From NCBI RefSeq assembly GCF_025751555.1, contig NZ_JAOWLB010000012.1, positions 62,001-126,000 on the forward strand: a DNA stretch of 64,000 bases, written 5' to 3'. Source of the stretch: Ruegeria aquimaris (GTDB lineage Bacteria; Pseudomonadota; Alphaproteobacteria; Rhodobacterales; Rhodobacteraceae). A model generated the notes under the pieces. The model did no database searches, had not been told where the DNA came from, and saw only the letters and a list, made by a program, of their open reading frames with translations. Positions within the stretch are counted from its first letter, which is position 1. Each line of letters begins with the position of its first letter. A program made the translations under genes and the position numbers. Shown here piece after piece: positions 1 to 8,462 of this stretch.

Positions 1-980
1 TATTTCTTGACTCCCAGATACCGCTGCGCGCGCTCCTTGACCTCGGGCAGGCGTTCGAAATCGAAATTTCCGCCCGAGGTGACGCAGACCACCGTCTTGC
101 CGCGGATGAAGCTTTGCACATCCCCGACCGCCTCGACCGACAGCGCACCAGCGGGTTCCAGCACGATACCCTCGACATTCAGCATCTCGATGATGGTGGT
201 ACAGATCCGGTCCTCGGACATCACCAGCACATCCGACATGTGCCGGGACCTCAGCAGCTCGAATGTCTTTTCCCCGATCCGGCCCACCGCCGCGCCATCG
301 ACGAAGTTATCCACATGGTCGAGCGTCACCGGATGACCTGCCGCCAGCGCCGCGCGCAGACAGGCGCCGCCTTCGGGTTCGACAAAGATGCAATGGCTGC
401 GATCCCCGAACCAGGTGGCCACCCCCGCCGACATGCCGCCGCCACCCACCGGCAGCACAACGTGATCGGGCACCCCGCCCAGCTGTTCCTCGATCTCGAC
501 GGCCAGCGAGGCCTGCCCCTCGATCACGTCAGCATCATCGAAGGGGGACAGGAAATGCCCGCCCTCCTGCGCGCACCAGGCCTGCGCCGCCGCCAGCGTC
601 TGGTCGAAATAGTCACCGGTCAGGTGAATTTCGATCTGATCGCCGCCGAACATGCGGGTTTTCTGGATCTTCTGCTGCGGCGTGGTCACCGGCATGAAGA
701 TCACGCCCCGCACCCCCATGTGCCGACACATATAGGCCACGCCCTGGGCATGGTTGCCCGCGCTGGCACAGACGAACAGCCCCTGCCCCGGCTGCTTGCG
801 CATCGCGTTGAACGCGCCCCGGATCTTGTAGGACCGGACCGGGCTCAGATCCTCGCGCTTGAGCCAGATATCGGCGCCATAACGCGCCGACAGATGGTCG
901 TTGCGCTGCAACGGCGTGGCGGGAAAGACATCGCGCATCGCCTGTTCGGCGGCGCGGGCACGGGTCATGAAATCGCTCAT
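1..980 (-). CDS. ilvA: threonine ammonia-lyase (threonine dehydratase), 3' end outside window
   Basis: PLP enzyme that deaminates L-threonine to 2-oxobutanoate, the first step towards isoleucine. Reading leftward from the ATG at 980, 326 codons are visible and the frame is still open at the window edge, so the C-terminal end is missing. Visible motifs are the PLP lysine in SYKIRGAF (Lys52), the ASAGNHAQG substrate loop (about 73-80) and the GGGG phosphate-binding loop (179-182). What remains beyond the catalytic domain should be an ACT-like regulatory region. It is divergent from argG across about 150 bp. A catabolic TdcB-type enzyme is possible, but the length favours IlvA. Confidence 0.9.
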   Translation of the reverse strand, partial: MSDFMTRARAAEQAMRDVFPATPLQRNDHLSARYGADIWLKREDLSPVRSYKIRGAFNAMRKQPGQGLFVCASAGNHAQGVAYMCRHMGVRGVIFMPVTTPQQKIQKTRMFGGDQIEIHLTGDYFDQTLAAAQAWCAQEGGHFLSPFDDADVIEGQASLAVEIEEQLGGVPDHVVLPVGGGGMSAGVATWFGDRSHCIFVEPEGGACLRAALAAGHPVTLDHVDNFVDGAAVGRIGEKTFELLRSRHMSDVLVMSEDRICTTIIEMLNVEGIVLEPAGALSVEAVGDVQSFIRGKTVVCVTSGGNFDFERLPEVKERAQRYLGVKK

Positions 981-1132
981 TCCGCCTGACTGCCGCAACC
1001 CCGCGCCCGAGGCAAGGAATACATTGGTGTACGCGTCAGCCTTGCGAATTCGTCGCGCTTCGGACGCCACAACTTGCCCCCAACCGCAAAACCCGCTAGG
1101 CCCCACACGTCATGCGTTTAAGGGGAAATCCG

Positions 1133-2362
1133 ATGTCCGCGCCCAAGAAAGTTGTCCTGGCCTATTCCGGTGGCCTCGATACCTCGATCATCCTGAAATG
1201 GTTGCAGACCGAATATGGCTGCGAGGTTGTCACCTTTACCGCCGATCTCGGTCAGGGAGAGGAACTTGAACCCGCCCGCAAGAAGGCCGAGCTGCTGGGC
1301 ATCAAGCCCGAGAACATCCATATCGAGGATGTGCGCGAAGAGTTCGTGCGCGACTTTGTCTTCCCGATGTTCCGCGCCAATGCGGTCTACGAGGGGCTCT
1401 ATCTGCTGGGCACCTCGATCGCGCGGCCGCTGATCTCGAAACGTCTGGTCGAGATCGCCGCCGAACATGGCGCCGATGCCGTGGCCCATGGCGCCACCGG
1501 CAAGGGCAATGACCAGGTGCGGTTCGAACTTTCCGCCTATGCCCTGAATCCCGAGATCAAGGTGATCGCGCCCTGGCGCCTATGGGACCTGACCAGCCGC
1601 ACCCGCCTGCTGGAATTCGCCGAACAGAACCAGATCCCAATCGCCAAGGACAAGCGCGGCGAGGCGCCGTTCTCGGTCGATGCGAACCTCTTGCATACCT
1701 CGTCCGAGGGCAAGGTGCTGGAGGATCCGGGCGTCGAGGCGCCCGATTATGTCGCCCAGCGCATCGTCGCGGTCGAAGACGCGCCCAACACGCCCGAGTT
1801 CATCGAGGTCACCTTTGAAAAAGGCGACGCGGTAGCGATCAACGGCGAGGCGATGTCTCCCGCGACCATCCTGACCAAGCTCAACGAATTGGGTGGCAAG
1901 CACGGTATCGGCCTCTTGGATTTCGTCGAGAACCGCTTTGTCGGGATGAAATCGCGCGGCGTCTACGAGACCCCCGGCGGCACCATCCTGCTCGAGGCGC
2001 ATCGCGGCATCGAACAGATCACGCTGGACAGCGGCGCGGGCCACCTCAAGGACTCGATCATGCCCCGCTATGCCGAGCTGATCTATAACGGCTTCTGGTT
2101 CAGCCCCGAGCGCGAGATGCTGCAGGCCCTGATCGACAAGAGCCAGGAGCATGTCACCGGCACCGTCCGGCTGAAACTCTACAAGGGCTCGGCACGTACC
2201 GTCGCCCGCTGGTCGGATCACTCGCTCTACTCTGAAAAGCACGTGACCTTCGAAGAGGACGCAGGCGCATACGACCAGCAGGATGCCAAGGGCTTCATCC
2301 AGTTGAACGCGCTGCGACTGAAACTGATTGCCACCCGCAACCGCCGCGTTGCGGACAAGTGA
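1133..2362 (+). CDS. argG: argininosuccinate synthase
   Basis: Joins citrulline and aspartate with ATP hydrolysis to give argininosuccinate, the penultimate step of arginine synthesis; cytosolic tetramer. The 409-residue protein begins [18 protein letters not shown], in which SGGLDTS is the ATP-pyrophosphatase loop of the family. Downstream stretches such as [11 protein letters not shown] and [14 protein letters not shown] are typical of ArgG. I chose the ATG at 1133 because it gives the usual N-terminus; an in-frame ATG at 1112 would add seven untypical residues. The stop overlaps the GTG start of the next gene, so the two are probably cotranscribed. Confidence 0.97.
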   Translation: MSAPKKVVLAYSGGLDTSIILKWLQTEYGCEVVTFTADLGQGEELEPARKKAELLGIKPENIHIEDVREEFVRDFVFPMFRANAVYEGLYLLGTSIARPLISKRLVEIAAEHGADAVAHGATGKGNDQVRFELSAYALNPEIKVIAPWRLWDLTSRTRLLEFAEQNQIPIAKDKRGEAPFSVDANLLHTSSEGKVLEDPGVEAPDYVAQRIVAVEDAPNTPEFIEVTFEKGDAVAINGEAMSPATILTKLNELGGKHGIGLLDFVENRFVGMKSRGVYETPGGTILLEAHRGIEQITLDSGAGHLKDSIMPRYAELIYNGFWFSPEREMLQALIDKSQEHVTGTVRLKLYKGSARTVARWSDHSLYSEKHVTFEEDAGAYDQQDAKGFIQLNALRLKLIATRNRRVADK

Positions 2363-2802
2363 GCGGCGAAGACGAGTTTGATGATGACGACGAACTGGAG
2401 ATGTTCGTCGAGGCGCAGGACACCGTTTGGCCGGATGTCCTGCGTGAGCTGACTGTGGGACAGAAGACGAGCCACTGGATGTGGTTCGTCTTTCCGCAAC
2501 TGGCAGAGCTGGGCCGGTCGCATATGGCGCAGCTTTACGGGATCGGGGATCTGGACGAGGCCGCCGCCTATCTCGCCCACCCTGAATTGCGCCGCCGTCT
2601 GATAGAGGTCAGCCGCCTGATGCTCGGCCACACCGGCAAACGGCCCGAGGATATCCTGGGCGGTATCGACGCCAAGAAACTACGCTCGTCCATGACCCTC
2701 TTTGCCGCGGTGCCGGACGCTCCGGGCGAGTTCCGCGCGGTTCTGGAGGCGTTCTATGGCGGGTCGCCCTGCCCCCTGACCCAACGCGCGCTGGGCGGCT
2801 GA
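2359..2802 (+). CDS. DUF1810 family protein
   Basis: 147-residue cytosolic protein whose core ([13 protein letters not shown], then [10 protein letters not shown] and KLRSSMTLF) matches the DUF1810 family, whose function is not established. The GTG at 2359 overlaps the argG stop by four bases, which suggests translational coupling. The next in-frame ATG, at 2401, would remove an acidic leader and begin right at the conserved domain, so the start is uncertain. There is nothing in it to link it to arginine synthesis beyond cotranscription. Confidence 0.82.
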   Translation: MSGEDEFDDDDELEMFVEAQDTVWPDVLRELTVGQKTSHWMWFVFPQLAELGRSHMAQLYGIGDLDEAAAYLAHPELRRRLIEVSRLMLGHTGKRPEDILGGIDAKKLRSSMTLFAAVPDAPGEFRAVLEAFYGGSPCPLTQRALGG

Positions 2803-2877
2803 CCCTGCCGCTTGGTCAGGCTTGCCAAGCGCGGGCCGGTTTCTTACCGCTTTTCCCAGCAACACGAGGGGCGCGAC

Positions 2878-3156
2878 ATGCTTCAGGACATCGCCGACAA
2901 GATGCAGACCGAACTGGCGGGCAAAAGCTTTGACGGGTCGCTGAAATTCGACTGCGGCGAGGATGGCGTGATCGTTCTGGCCGACAACACCGCCAGCACC
3001 CAGGACCGCGACACCGATTGCACCATCCGCCTGAGCCAGGACAACCTGGTCAAACTGCTGACCGGCAAGCTGAACCCGATGACCGGTGTGATGATGGGCA
3101 AGCTCAAGATCAGCGGCAACATGGCCGTGGCGATGAAGTTGGGGCAGCTCCTGTAA
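2878..3156 (+). CDS. SCP2 sterol-binding domain protein
   Basis: 92-residue single-domain protein resembling the SCP2 lipid-carrier fold: an N-terminal helix, then FDGSLKFDCGEDGVIVL, the DCTIRLSQDNLVKLLTG segment and a C-terminal KLKISGNMAVAMKL strand-helix. Bacterial stand-alone SCP2 proteins are thought to bind hydrophobic ligands, but their substrates are mostly unknown. The ATG at 2878 is preceded by a purine-rich stretch (GAGGGGCG); an upstream TTG at 2812 would add 22 unlikely residues. Confidence 0.85.
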   Translation: MLQDIADKMQTELAGKSFDGSLKFDCGEDGVIVLADNTASTQDRDTDCTIRLSQDNLVKLLTGKLNPMTGVMMGKLKISGNMAVAMKLGQLL

Positions 3157-3211
3157 CGACCCGCGTTCAGGGCCGACCGTCTGTAAACTGGATCAGATCC
3201 CAAAGCGTGCC

Positions 3212-3571
3212 TTAAAGATCGCGGAACACTGCCACGATGCCATAGGGCTGCGCTTTGGGTTCGCGGACAAATTCGATACCCTGGTCGCGAAACGCCCGGT
3301 AGTCGCGCCAGAAATCATCCGTTCTTAGAAACAGGAACACCCGCCCCCCCCGGGCCTGATCGCCGATGTATCGGGCCTGATGCGCGTCGGACGCCCGCGC
3401 CAGTAGGATCGAACAGCCATCCGCGCCCGGCCGCACCACGACCCAGCGCTTGTCCTGTTCCGGCTGATAGCTGTCCTCGACCAGATCGAACCCCAGCTTG
3501 CCGACATAGAAACCGATGGCCTCGTCATAATCACGCACAACCAACGCGACATGAGCCAGAGATCTGCGCAT
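3212..3571 (-). CDS. VOC family (glyoxalase/bleomycin-resistance fold) protein
   Basis: 119-residue protein of the vicinal-oxygen-chelate superfamily. It starts MRRSLAHVALVVRDYDEAI and carries the usual pattern of an N-terminal metal-ligand histidine (His7), GFYVGKLGFDLV, then KRWVVVRPG and the closing EFVREPKAQPYGIVAVF, whose last region normally supplies a glutamate ligand. The substrate cannot be read from sequence. The ATG at 3571 is preferred over an upstream in-frame start at 3619, which would extend into the repeat-like element. Confidence 0.85.
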   Translation of the reverse strand: MRRSLAHVALVVRDYDEAIGFYVGKLGFDLVEDSYQPEQDKRWVVVRPGADGCSILLARASDAHQARYIGDQARGGRVFLFLRTDDFWRDYRAFRDQGIEFVREPKAQPYGIVAVFRDL

Positions 3572-3601
3572 CAAAAGCCATTTCCTCTTGCCCAAAATAT
3601 C

Positions 3602-3651
3602 CCGGGGTGAATGCGCCAAAGGCGCAGAGGGGCAGCGCCCCTTAACCCCGG
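3602..3651. repeat. REP-like three-way-junction palindromic element
   Basis: Fifty bases fold into a cruciform. A 7-bp outer stem (CCGGGGT at 3602-3608 with ACCCCGG at 3645-3651) encloses two hairpins: TGCGCC-AAA-GGCGCA (3612-3626) and AGGGGC-AGC-GCCCCT (3628-3642). It begins directly after the stop codon of the sulfotransferase-like gene and lies upstream of the VOC gene. From memory this type of element is abundant in Roseobacter-group genomes; a genome-wide count would confirm that. It may act as a transcript end or mRNA-stability element. Confidence 0.6.
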
Positions 3652-3652
3652 T

Positions 3653-4366
3653 TCAGATCTTTTCGGCCTTCATCCGCTCGTAAAACGGCAATGCCGCATC
3701 CAGCACCGGTTGCAACGCCTCTGGCACCTCGGGCAGGTCACCTTCGGGACCGGCAAACCCGGTCGAGTTCCAGACCGCCCCGTACCAATGCCGCGCCCAG
3801 ACGCCATCGTCCTTGTGGCCACCCTTGGGCCAGCTCAGCATATGCGGCGACCACGGCACACCGATCCGGTCACACAGCCGCTCCAGCATCTGCGCCGGAT
3901 TATCGCGGATATCATGGCTGTCGATCACCACCGGGGCACCGCCCCAACCCGATACCTCGTCAAACAGCTCCGCCTGCTGGCGAAACCCGATATCTTCCAG
4001 CGTCGGGTTTTCGCGCTTTTCGGCATAGCTGGCGATCACCCGCGCCGGATGGCGGATCAGGAACACGTTGCAGACCGCCCGCATCCAGTCGCGCGGGATG
4101 CCGGGGATCATGTGCTGGGTCATGTGTTTCTGGTACCAGAACGGCCGCGCGCCCGGGTTGGGGCCGACCAGCATCGCCGCCACCTGGTCGGGGTTCTGCG
4201 GCTGGGCAGCCAGAACCTCTTCCCGCATCGGGTGGTTCAGCCCGGTCATCGCCAGATAGGCGGCATAGAACGGCTCGTCGATCACCGCGCAATCGGTCCG
4301 GGCGCCAAAGGCGTACATCATCGCCGTCGACAGGTTGCGCGGCCCCGACCACATCGCGATTTTCAT
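3653..4366 (-). CDS. sulfotransferase-like P-loop protein
   Basis: 237-residue protein starting MKIAMWSGPRNLSTAMMYAF. The SGPRNLST segment matches the PAPS 5'-phosphosulfate-binding loop of sulfotransferase-fold proteins. FLIRHPARVIASY resembles the 3'-phosphate-binding motif. The family is often annotated simply as a sulfotransferase-domain protein and the acceptor is unknown. The ATG at 4366 places the P-loop at the N-terminus as expected. It has no obvious operon partner. Confidence 0.75.
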   Translation of the reverse strand: MKIAMWSGPRNLSTAMMYAFGARTDCAVIDEPFYAAYLAMTGLNHPMREEVLAAQPQNPDQVAAMLVGPNPGARPFWYQKHMTQHMIPGIPRDWMRAVCNVFLIRHPARVIASYAEKRENPTLEDIGFRQQAELFDEVSGWGGAPVVIDSHDIRDNPAQMLERLCDRIGVPWSPHMLSWPKGGHKDDGVWARHWYGAVWNSTGFAGPEGDLPEVPEALQPVLDAALPFYERMKAEKI

Positions 4367-4529
4367 CCCTGCCCCCCTCAAGGTGTGAATTCGCGGGCAA
4401 GCTATCTGCCCCGCCCGCGGGTTCCAAGGGGTAAACCGCCGATCAACAGAGCGTGACAAACCATGTCGGCAGCTTGTCGCACGGGTCCGATCGCGGCAGC
4501 CTGAAGATATCTGCAAGAGGAGGTCCGCA

Positions 4530-5192
4530 ATGTCCCCGATCCAGACGCTTAAACCCATCGCCCTTGTTGCCGCCATGGCACTGGCATCCGTGCTGCAACC
4601 CGCCCCTGCACGGGCGGCCCCTGCCGAAACTCTGACTGTTGCGGGCGGCTGCTTCTGGTGTGTCGAATCCGATTTCGAACAGGTGCCCGGCGTTCTGGGT
4701 GCAGTGTCCGGCTATACCGGCGGGACGGTCGAGAACCCCACCTACAAGCAGGTCACGCGCGGTGGCACCGGGCATTTTGAGGCGGTGCAGATCACCTTCG
4801 ACCCTGACCGGGTTTCACGTGAACGCCTGCTGCATCTGTTCTTCCGCTCGGTCGATCCAACCGATGCAGGTGGCCAGTTCTGTGATCGCGGCGACAGCTA
4901 TCGCACCGCGATATTTGTCTCTAACAAGGAAGAATCCGCGCTTGCGACCCAAGCAAAGGCCGAGGCCGAAGCTCGGTTGGGGCAAAAGGTCGTAACCCCG
5001 GTTCTGGATGCTGGGCCCTTTTATCCGGCAGAGGCGTATCATCAGGACTATTACAAGGGCGACAGCCTTGTGCTCACCCGGTTCGGCCCGAAACGACAGC
5101 ACACGGCGTACAAGCTTTATCGCAATTCCTGTGGCCGCGATGCGCGGGTGAAACAGCTTTGGGGCGATGCGGCGCCCTTTGCGGGCAGTTAG
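4530..5192 (+). CDS. msrA: peptide-methionine (S)-S-oxide reductase, exported
   Basis: Reduces methionine-(S)-sulfoxide in oxidised proteins. The 220-residue protein has a Sec signal peptide (hydrophobic [12 protein letters not shown] ending PARAA, cut near residue 29-30), so this copy should act in the periplasm. The GCFWC active site follows, with catalytic Cys41. Later cysteines ([10 protein letters not shown] and RNSCGRD) are candidates for resolving residues. An AGGAGG ribosome-binding site lies just upstream of the ATG at 4530. It is convergent with the ribokinase-like gene, overlapping by 4 bases. Confidence 0.93.
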   Translation: MSPIQTLKPIALVAAMALASVLQPAPARAAPAETLTVAGGCFWCVESDFEQVPGVLGAVSGYTGGTVENPTYKQVTRGGTGHFEAVQITFDPDRVSRERLLHLFFRSVDPTDAGGQFCDRGDSYRTAIFVSNKEESALATQAKAEAEARLGQKVVTPVLDAGPFYPAEAYHQDYYKGDSLVLTRFGPKRQHTAYKLYRNSCGRDARVKQLWGDAAPFAGS

Positions 5193-6061
5193 AACCGCGC
5201 CCCCAAAACCTCTTTCAGGTCGGGGATCACATCCGCCGTGCCGTGACGCATCACCATCAAAGCGGCGGCGCGCATCGCCTGTGTGATGGCCTGCGGCATC
5301 GGCAGGCCCCGGTCCATCCCGGACAGGACATAACCGGTAAAGGTATCGCCCGCCCCGGTGGTATCGACCGCCTTGACCTTGTGGGCGGGATATTCCGCCA
5401 TTTTCCCTTGTTTAGTGTCGAAATAGCGTGCGCCCTTGGATCCCAGGGTCACGATGACATGCTGCACCGGCAACTGATCCGGCAACAGGCCGGTCGCCTG
5501 TTGCAGCTGCTCGGCCTCGACCGCGTTCAGGATCAGGAAATCGAGCCACGGCAGCACATCCCGCACCGCTTGCGCGTCAAAGGGAGCGGCAGCATAACAC
5601 ACGGTGAGGCCGCGTTCGCGACCCAGCCGCGCCGCTTCGACCTGGGCGCTGGTCTCGTTCTGCATCACCAGCAGGTCGCCCGGCCCGGCATCCGCCAGCA
5701 CATTGGCGACCCGCTCGGGTGATATCGCCCGGTTGGCACCGGGCAACAGAACGATCAGGTTCTCACCCCCCGGCTCCACCGCGATGATGGCATGACCGGT
5801 GGGCGCTTCCAGTGTCGCGATATGGCGGGTATCGACGCCATATTCTGTCAGCCGGTCGATGGCCCAGCGCCCATCCGGCCCCACCGCGCCGATATGGCGC
5901 ACATGCGACCCCGCGCGTGCAGCGGCCACCGACATATTGGCGCCCTTGCCTCCCAGAAACCGCTCCATCCCCGAAGCGGCCAGCGTCTCGCCCGGCCCGG
6001 GCAGATGCGGCACGGCATAGACCATGTCCGCATTGATCGAGCCGAGGTTCCAGATCGCCAT
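5189..6061 (-). CDS. rbsK: PfkB-family sugar kinase, probable ribokinase
   Basis: 290-residue PfkB-family kinase. It shows the N-terminal [15 protein letters not shown] signature (about 37-51) and the C-terminal [17 protein letters not shown] signature containing the anion hole and catalytic Asp. The order and length fit ribokinase, which phosphorylates D-ribose at O5, but related kinases for other sugars or nucleosides share these motifs and there is no transporter or other sugar gene beside it. The specificity is therefore an inference. It lies 3 bp downstream of maeB on the same strand and may be cotranscribed with it. Confidence 0.78.
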   Translation of the reverse strand: MAIWNLGSINADMVYAVPHLPGPGETLAASGMERFLGGKGANMSVAAARAGSHVRHIGAVGPDGRWAIDRLTEYGVDTRHIATLEAPTGHAIIAVEPGGENLIVLLPGANRAISPERVANVLADAGPGDLLVMQNETSAQVEAARLGRERGLTVCYAAAPFDAQAVRDVLPWLDFLILNAVEAEQLQQATGLLPDQLPVQHVIVTLGSKGARYFDTKQGKMAEYPAHKVKAVDTTGAGDTFTGYVLSGMDRGLPMPQAITQAMRAAALMVMRHGTADVIPDLKEVLGARF

Positions 6062-6064
6062 GGC

Positions 6065-8320
6065 CTAGCCGATCTCGGCCGAGGCCAGCACCGCCATGTT
6101 CAGGATGTCATTGGCGGTGGAGACGGTCGAACAGATCTGGATCGGCTTGTCGACACCGGTCAGGATCGGGCCAATCACCGTGGCGCCCGCCATCTCCTGC
6201 ATCAGCTTGGTCGAGATCGAGGCCGAGTGCCGCGCTGGCACGATCAGGATGTTCGCCGGGCCAGTGAGGCGCGAGAAGGGATAGGCCTCTTTCGAGCGCG
6301 GGTTCAGCGCCACATCGACGGTCATTTCGCCTTCGAACTCGAAATTCACGCCGCGCGCTTCCAGAACCTTGGGCGCTTTGGTCAGCTTTTCGGTCCGTTC
6401 CGAGATCGGATAGCCAAAGGTCGAGAAACTGACAAAGGCGACCCGAGGCTCCAGCCCCATATGGCGGGCCACGTCAGCGGCGCGTTCGGCGATGGTAGCC
6501 AGATCGTGTTCGTCGGGCCATTCATGCACCAGCGTGTCGCCGATCAGCACGATCTTGCCCTTGTGCAAAAGCGCGGTGATCCCCGCCGCCCCATGCGCGG
6601 CATCGGCGTCGAAGACATGGCTGATCTGGTGCAGCACATGTGCCGATTTCCGGGTCGCACCGGTCACCAACCCATCGCCATGTCCATGTGCCAGCATCAG
6701 CGCCGAGAACACATGCCGGTCGCGCGCGGCGAGGCGATGCACATCCTTCTGATCGAACCCCTTGCGTTGCAGACGCGAGTACAGAAACTCCTTGTAGGTC
6801 TCCAGATGTGCGGTGTTGGCGGCGTTCACCACCTCCAACTCACGTACCGCATCCTCCAGGCCTGCGGCCTCCAGCTTGGTCTTCACATCGTCCTGACGAC
6901 CCACAACCAGCGCCTTGCCATAGCCCGAGCGCTGGTACATCACCGCCGCGCGCAGCACGCGGGGGTCGTCGCCCTCGGCAAAGATCATCCGGCTTTGCGC
7001 CTTGCGTGCGCGGGCGTTGATGCCGCGCAGGATACTGGCGGTCGGATCCATCCGCGATTTCAGACCCAGCTCATAGGCATCCATGTCGATGATCGGTCGC
7101 CGCGCCGCGCCGGTATCCATACCGGCCCGCGCCACAGCGGGCGGAATGCGGTGGATCAGGCGCGGGTCGAACGGGGTCGGGATGATGTAATCTCGGCCAA
7201 AGGTCAGGCTCTTGCCATAGGCCATAGCGACCTCGTCCGGCACATCCTCGCGCGCCAGTGCCGCCAGCGCATGGGCGCAGGCGATCTTCATCTCGTCATT
7301 GATGGCGCGGGCGTGAATATCCAGCGCCCCTCGGAACAGATATGGAAAGCCCAACACGTTGTTCACCTGGTTGGGATAGTCGCTGCGCCCGGTGGCGACG
7401 ATGGCGTCGGGGCGCACCTCATGCGCCTCTTCCGGCGTGATTTCCGGGTCGGGGTTGGCCATGGCGAAGATGACCGGGTTGTCGGCCATGCTCTGCACCA
7501 TTTCCTGCGTCACCGCACCCTTGACGCTGACGCCCAGGAACACGTCGGCCCCCTTCATCGCCTCGTCGAGGCTGCGCAGTTCGGTCTTGATGGCATGGGC
7601 CGATTTCCACTGGTTCATGCCCTCGGTGCGGCCCTGATAGATCACGCCCTTGGTATCGCAGACAATGCAGTTCTCGTGCCGCGCACCCATGGTTTTCAAC
7701 AGCTCGATACAGGCGATGCCCGCCGCCCCGGCCCCGTTCAGGACAATCTTCACATCTTCGATCTTCTTGCCCGAGATATGCAGCGCGTTGATCAGGCCCG
7801 CCGCGCAGATCACCGCCGTGCCATGCTGGTCGTCGTGAAAGACGGGGATATCCATCTCTTCCTTCAGCCGCTGCTCGATGATGAAACACTCGGGCGCCTT
7901 GATGTCTTCAAGGTTGATGCCCCCGAATGTCGGCCCCATCAGCTTGACCGCGCGGCAGAACTCGTCCGGGTCCTCGGTATCCAGTTCGATGTCGATCGAG
8001 TTCACGTCAGCAAAGCGCTTGAACAGCACCGCCTTGCCCTCCATCACCGGCTTGCCGCCCAGCGCGCCCAGATTGCCCAGGCCCAGAACCGCCGTTCCGT
8101 TCGAAATCACCGCAACCAGGTTGCCCTTGTTGGTATAGTCATAGGCCAGCCCGGGATCGGCCGCGATCGCCTCGCAGGGGACCGCAACGCCGGGGGAATA
8201 GGCCAGCGACAGATCGCGCTGGGTGGTCATGGGAACGGTGGCTTGCACCTCCCACTTGCCGGGGGTCGGTTCCAGGTGAAAGGCCAGCGCCTCTTCGTTT
8301 GTGATCTTCGCTTTGGGCAT
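6065..8320 (-). CDS. maeB: NADP-dependent malic enzyme with C-terminal phosphotransacetylase-like domain
   Basis: Oxidatively decarboxylates malate to pyruvate, giving NADPH; cytosolic. The 751-residue protein has an N-terminal malic-enzyme half (YSPGVAVPCEAIA, then FHDDQHGTAVI and VLNGAGAAGIACIELL for nucleotide binding). The C-terminal half resembles phosphotransacetylase (SRMIFAEGDDPRVLRAA, VLIGDTLVHEW, IGPILTGVDKPIQI). In this family the second half is a regulatory acetyl-CoA-sensing domain rather than an active Pta. The ATG at 8320 matches the family start MPKAKITNEEAL. It is divergent from mutS. Confidence 0.95.
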   Translation of the reverse strand: MPKAKITNEEALAFHLEPTPGKWEVQATVPMTTQRDLSLAYSPGVAVPCEAIAADPGLAYDYTNKGNLVAVISNGTAVLGLGNLGALGGKPVMEGKAVLFKRFADVNSIDIELDTEDPDEFCRAVKLMGPTFGGINLEDIKAPECFIIEQRLKEEMDIPVFHDDQHGTAVICAAGLINALHISGKKIEDVKIVLNGAGAAGIACIELLKTMGARHENCIVCDTKGVIYQGRTEGMNQWKSAHAIKTELRSLDEAMKGADVFLGVSVKGAVTQEMVQSMADNPVIFAMANPDPEITPEEAHEVRPDAIVATGRSDYPNQVNNVLGFPYLFRGALDIHARAINDEMKIACAHALAALAREDVPDEVAMAYGKSLTFGRDYIIPTPFDPRLIHRIPPAVARAGMDTGAARRPIIDMDAYELGLKSRMDPTASILRGINARARKAQSRMIFAEGDDPRVLRAAVMYQRSGYGKALVVGRQDDVKTKLEAAGLEDAVRELEVVNAANTAHLETYKEFLYSRLQRKGFDQKDVHRLAARDRHVFSALMLAHGHGDGLVTGATRKSAHVLHQISHVFDADAAHGAAGITALLHKGKIVLIGDTLVHEWPDEHDLATIAERAADVARHMGLEPRVAFVSFSTFGYPISERTEKLTKAPKVLEARGVNFEFEGEMTVDVALNPRSKEAYPFSRLTGPANILIVPARHSASISTKLMQEMAGATVIGPILTGVDKPIQICSTVSTANDILNMAVLASAEIG

Positions 8321-8462
8321 GGGATGGGTCGTTTCTCTGCTATGCGGGCTTTCAGCCTCATAGCGCAGGCAATCGCGCTCCTCAACGACAATGCGTTTTC
8401 GCCTTTCGCCGCAGGGGCCGGATTTGTAAGGTCGCGCGCACCAGCCGCCGGAGACTATCGCC

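Noticed and set aside
4811-4826. GGTTTCACGTGAACGC in msrA, resembling parS
   Set aside because: Only 12 of 16 bases match and the outer arms are wrong on both sides; perfect sites at 17999 and 19904 explain ParB loading.
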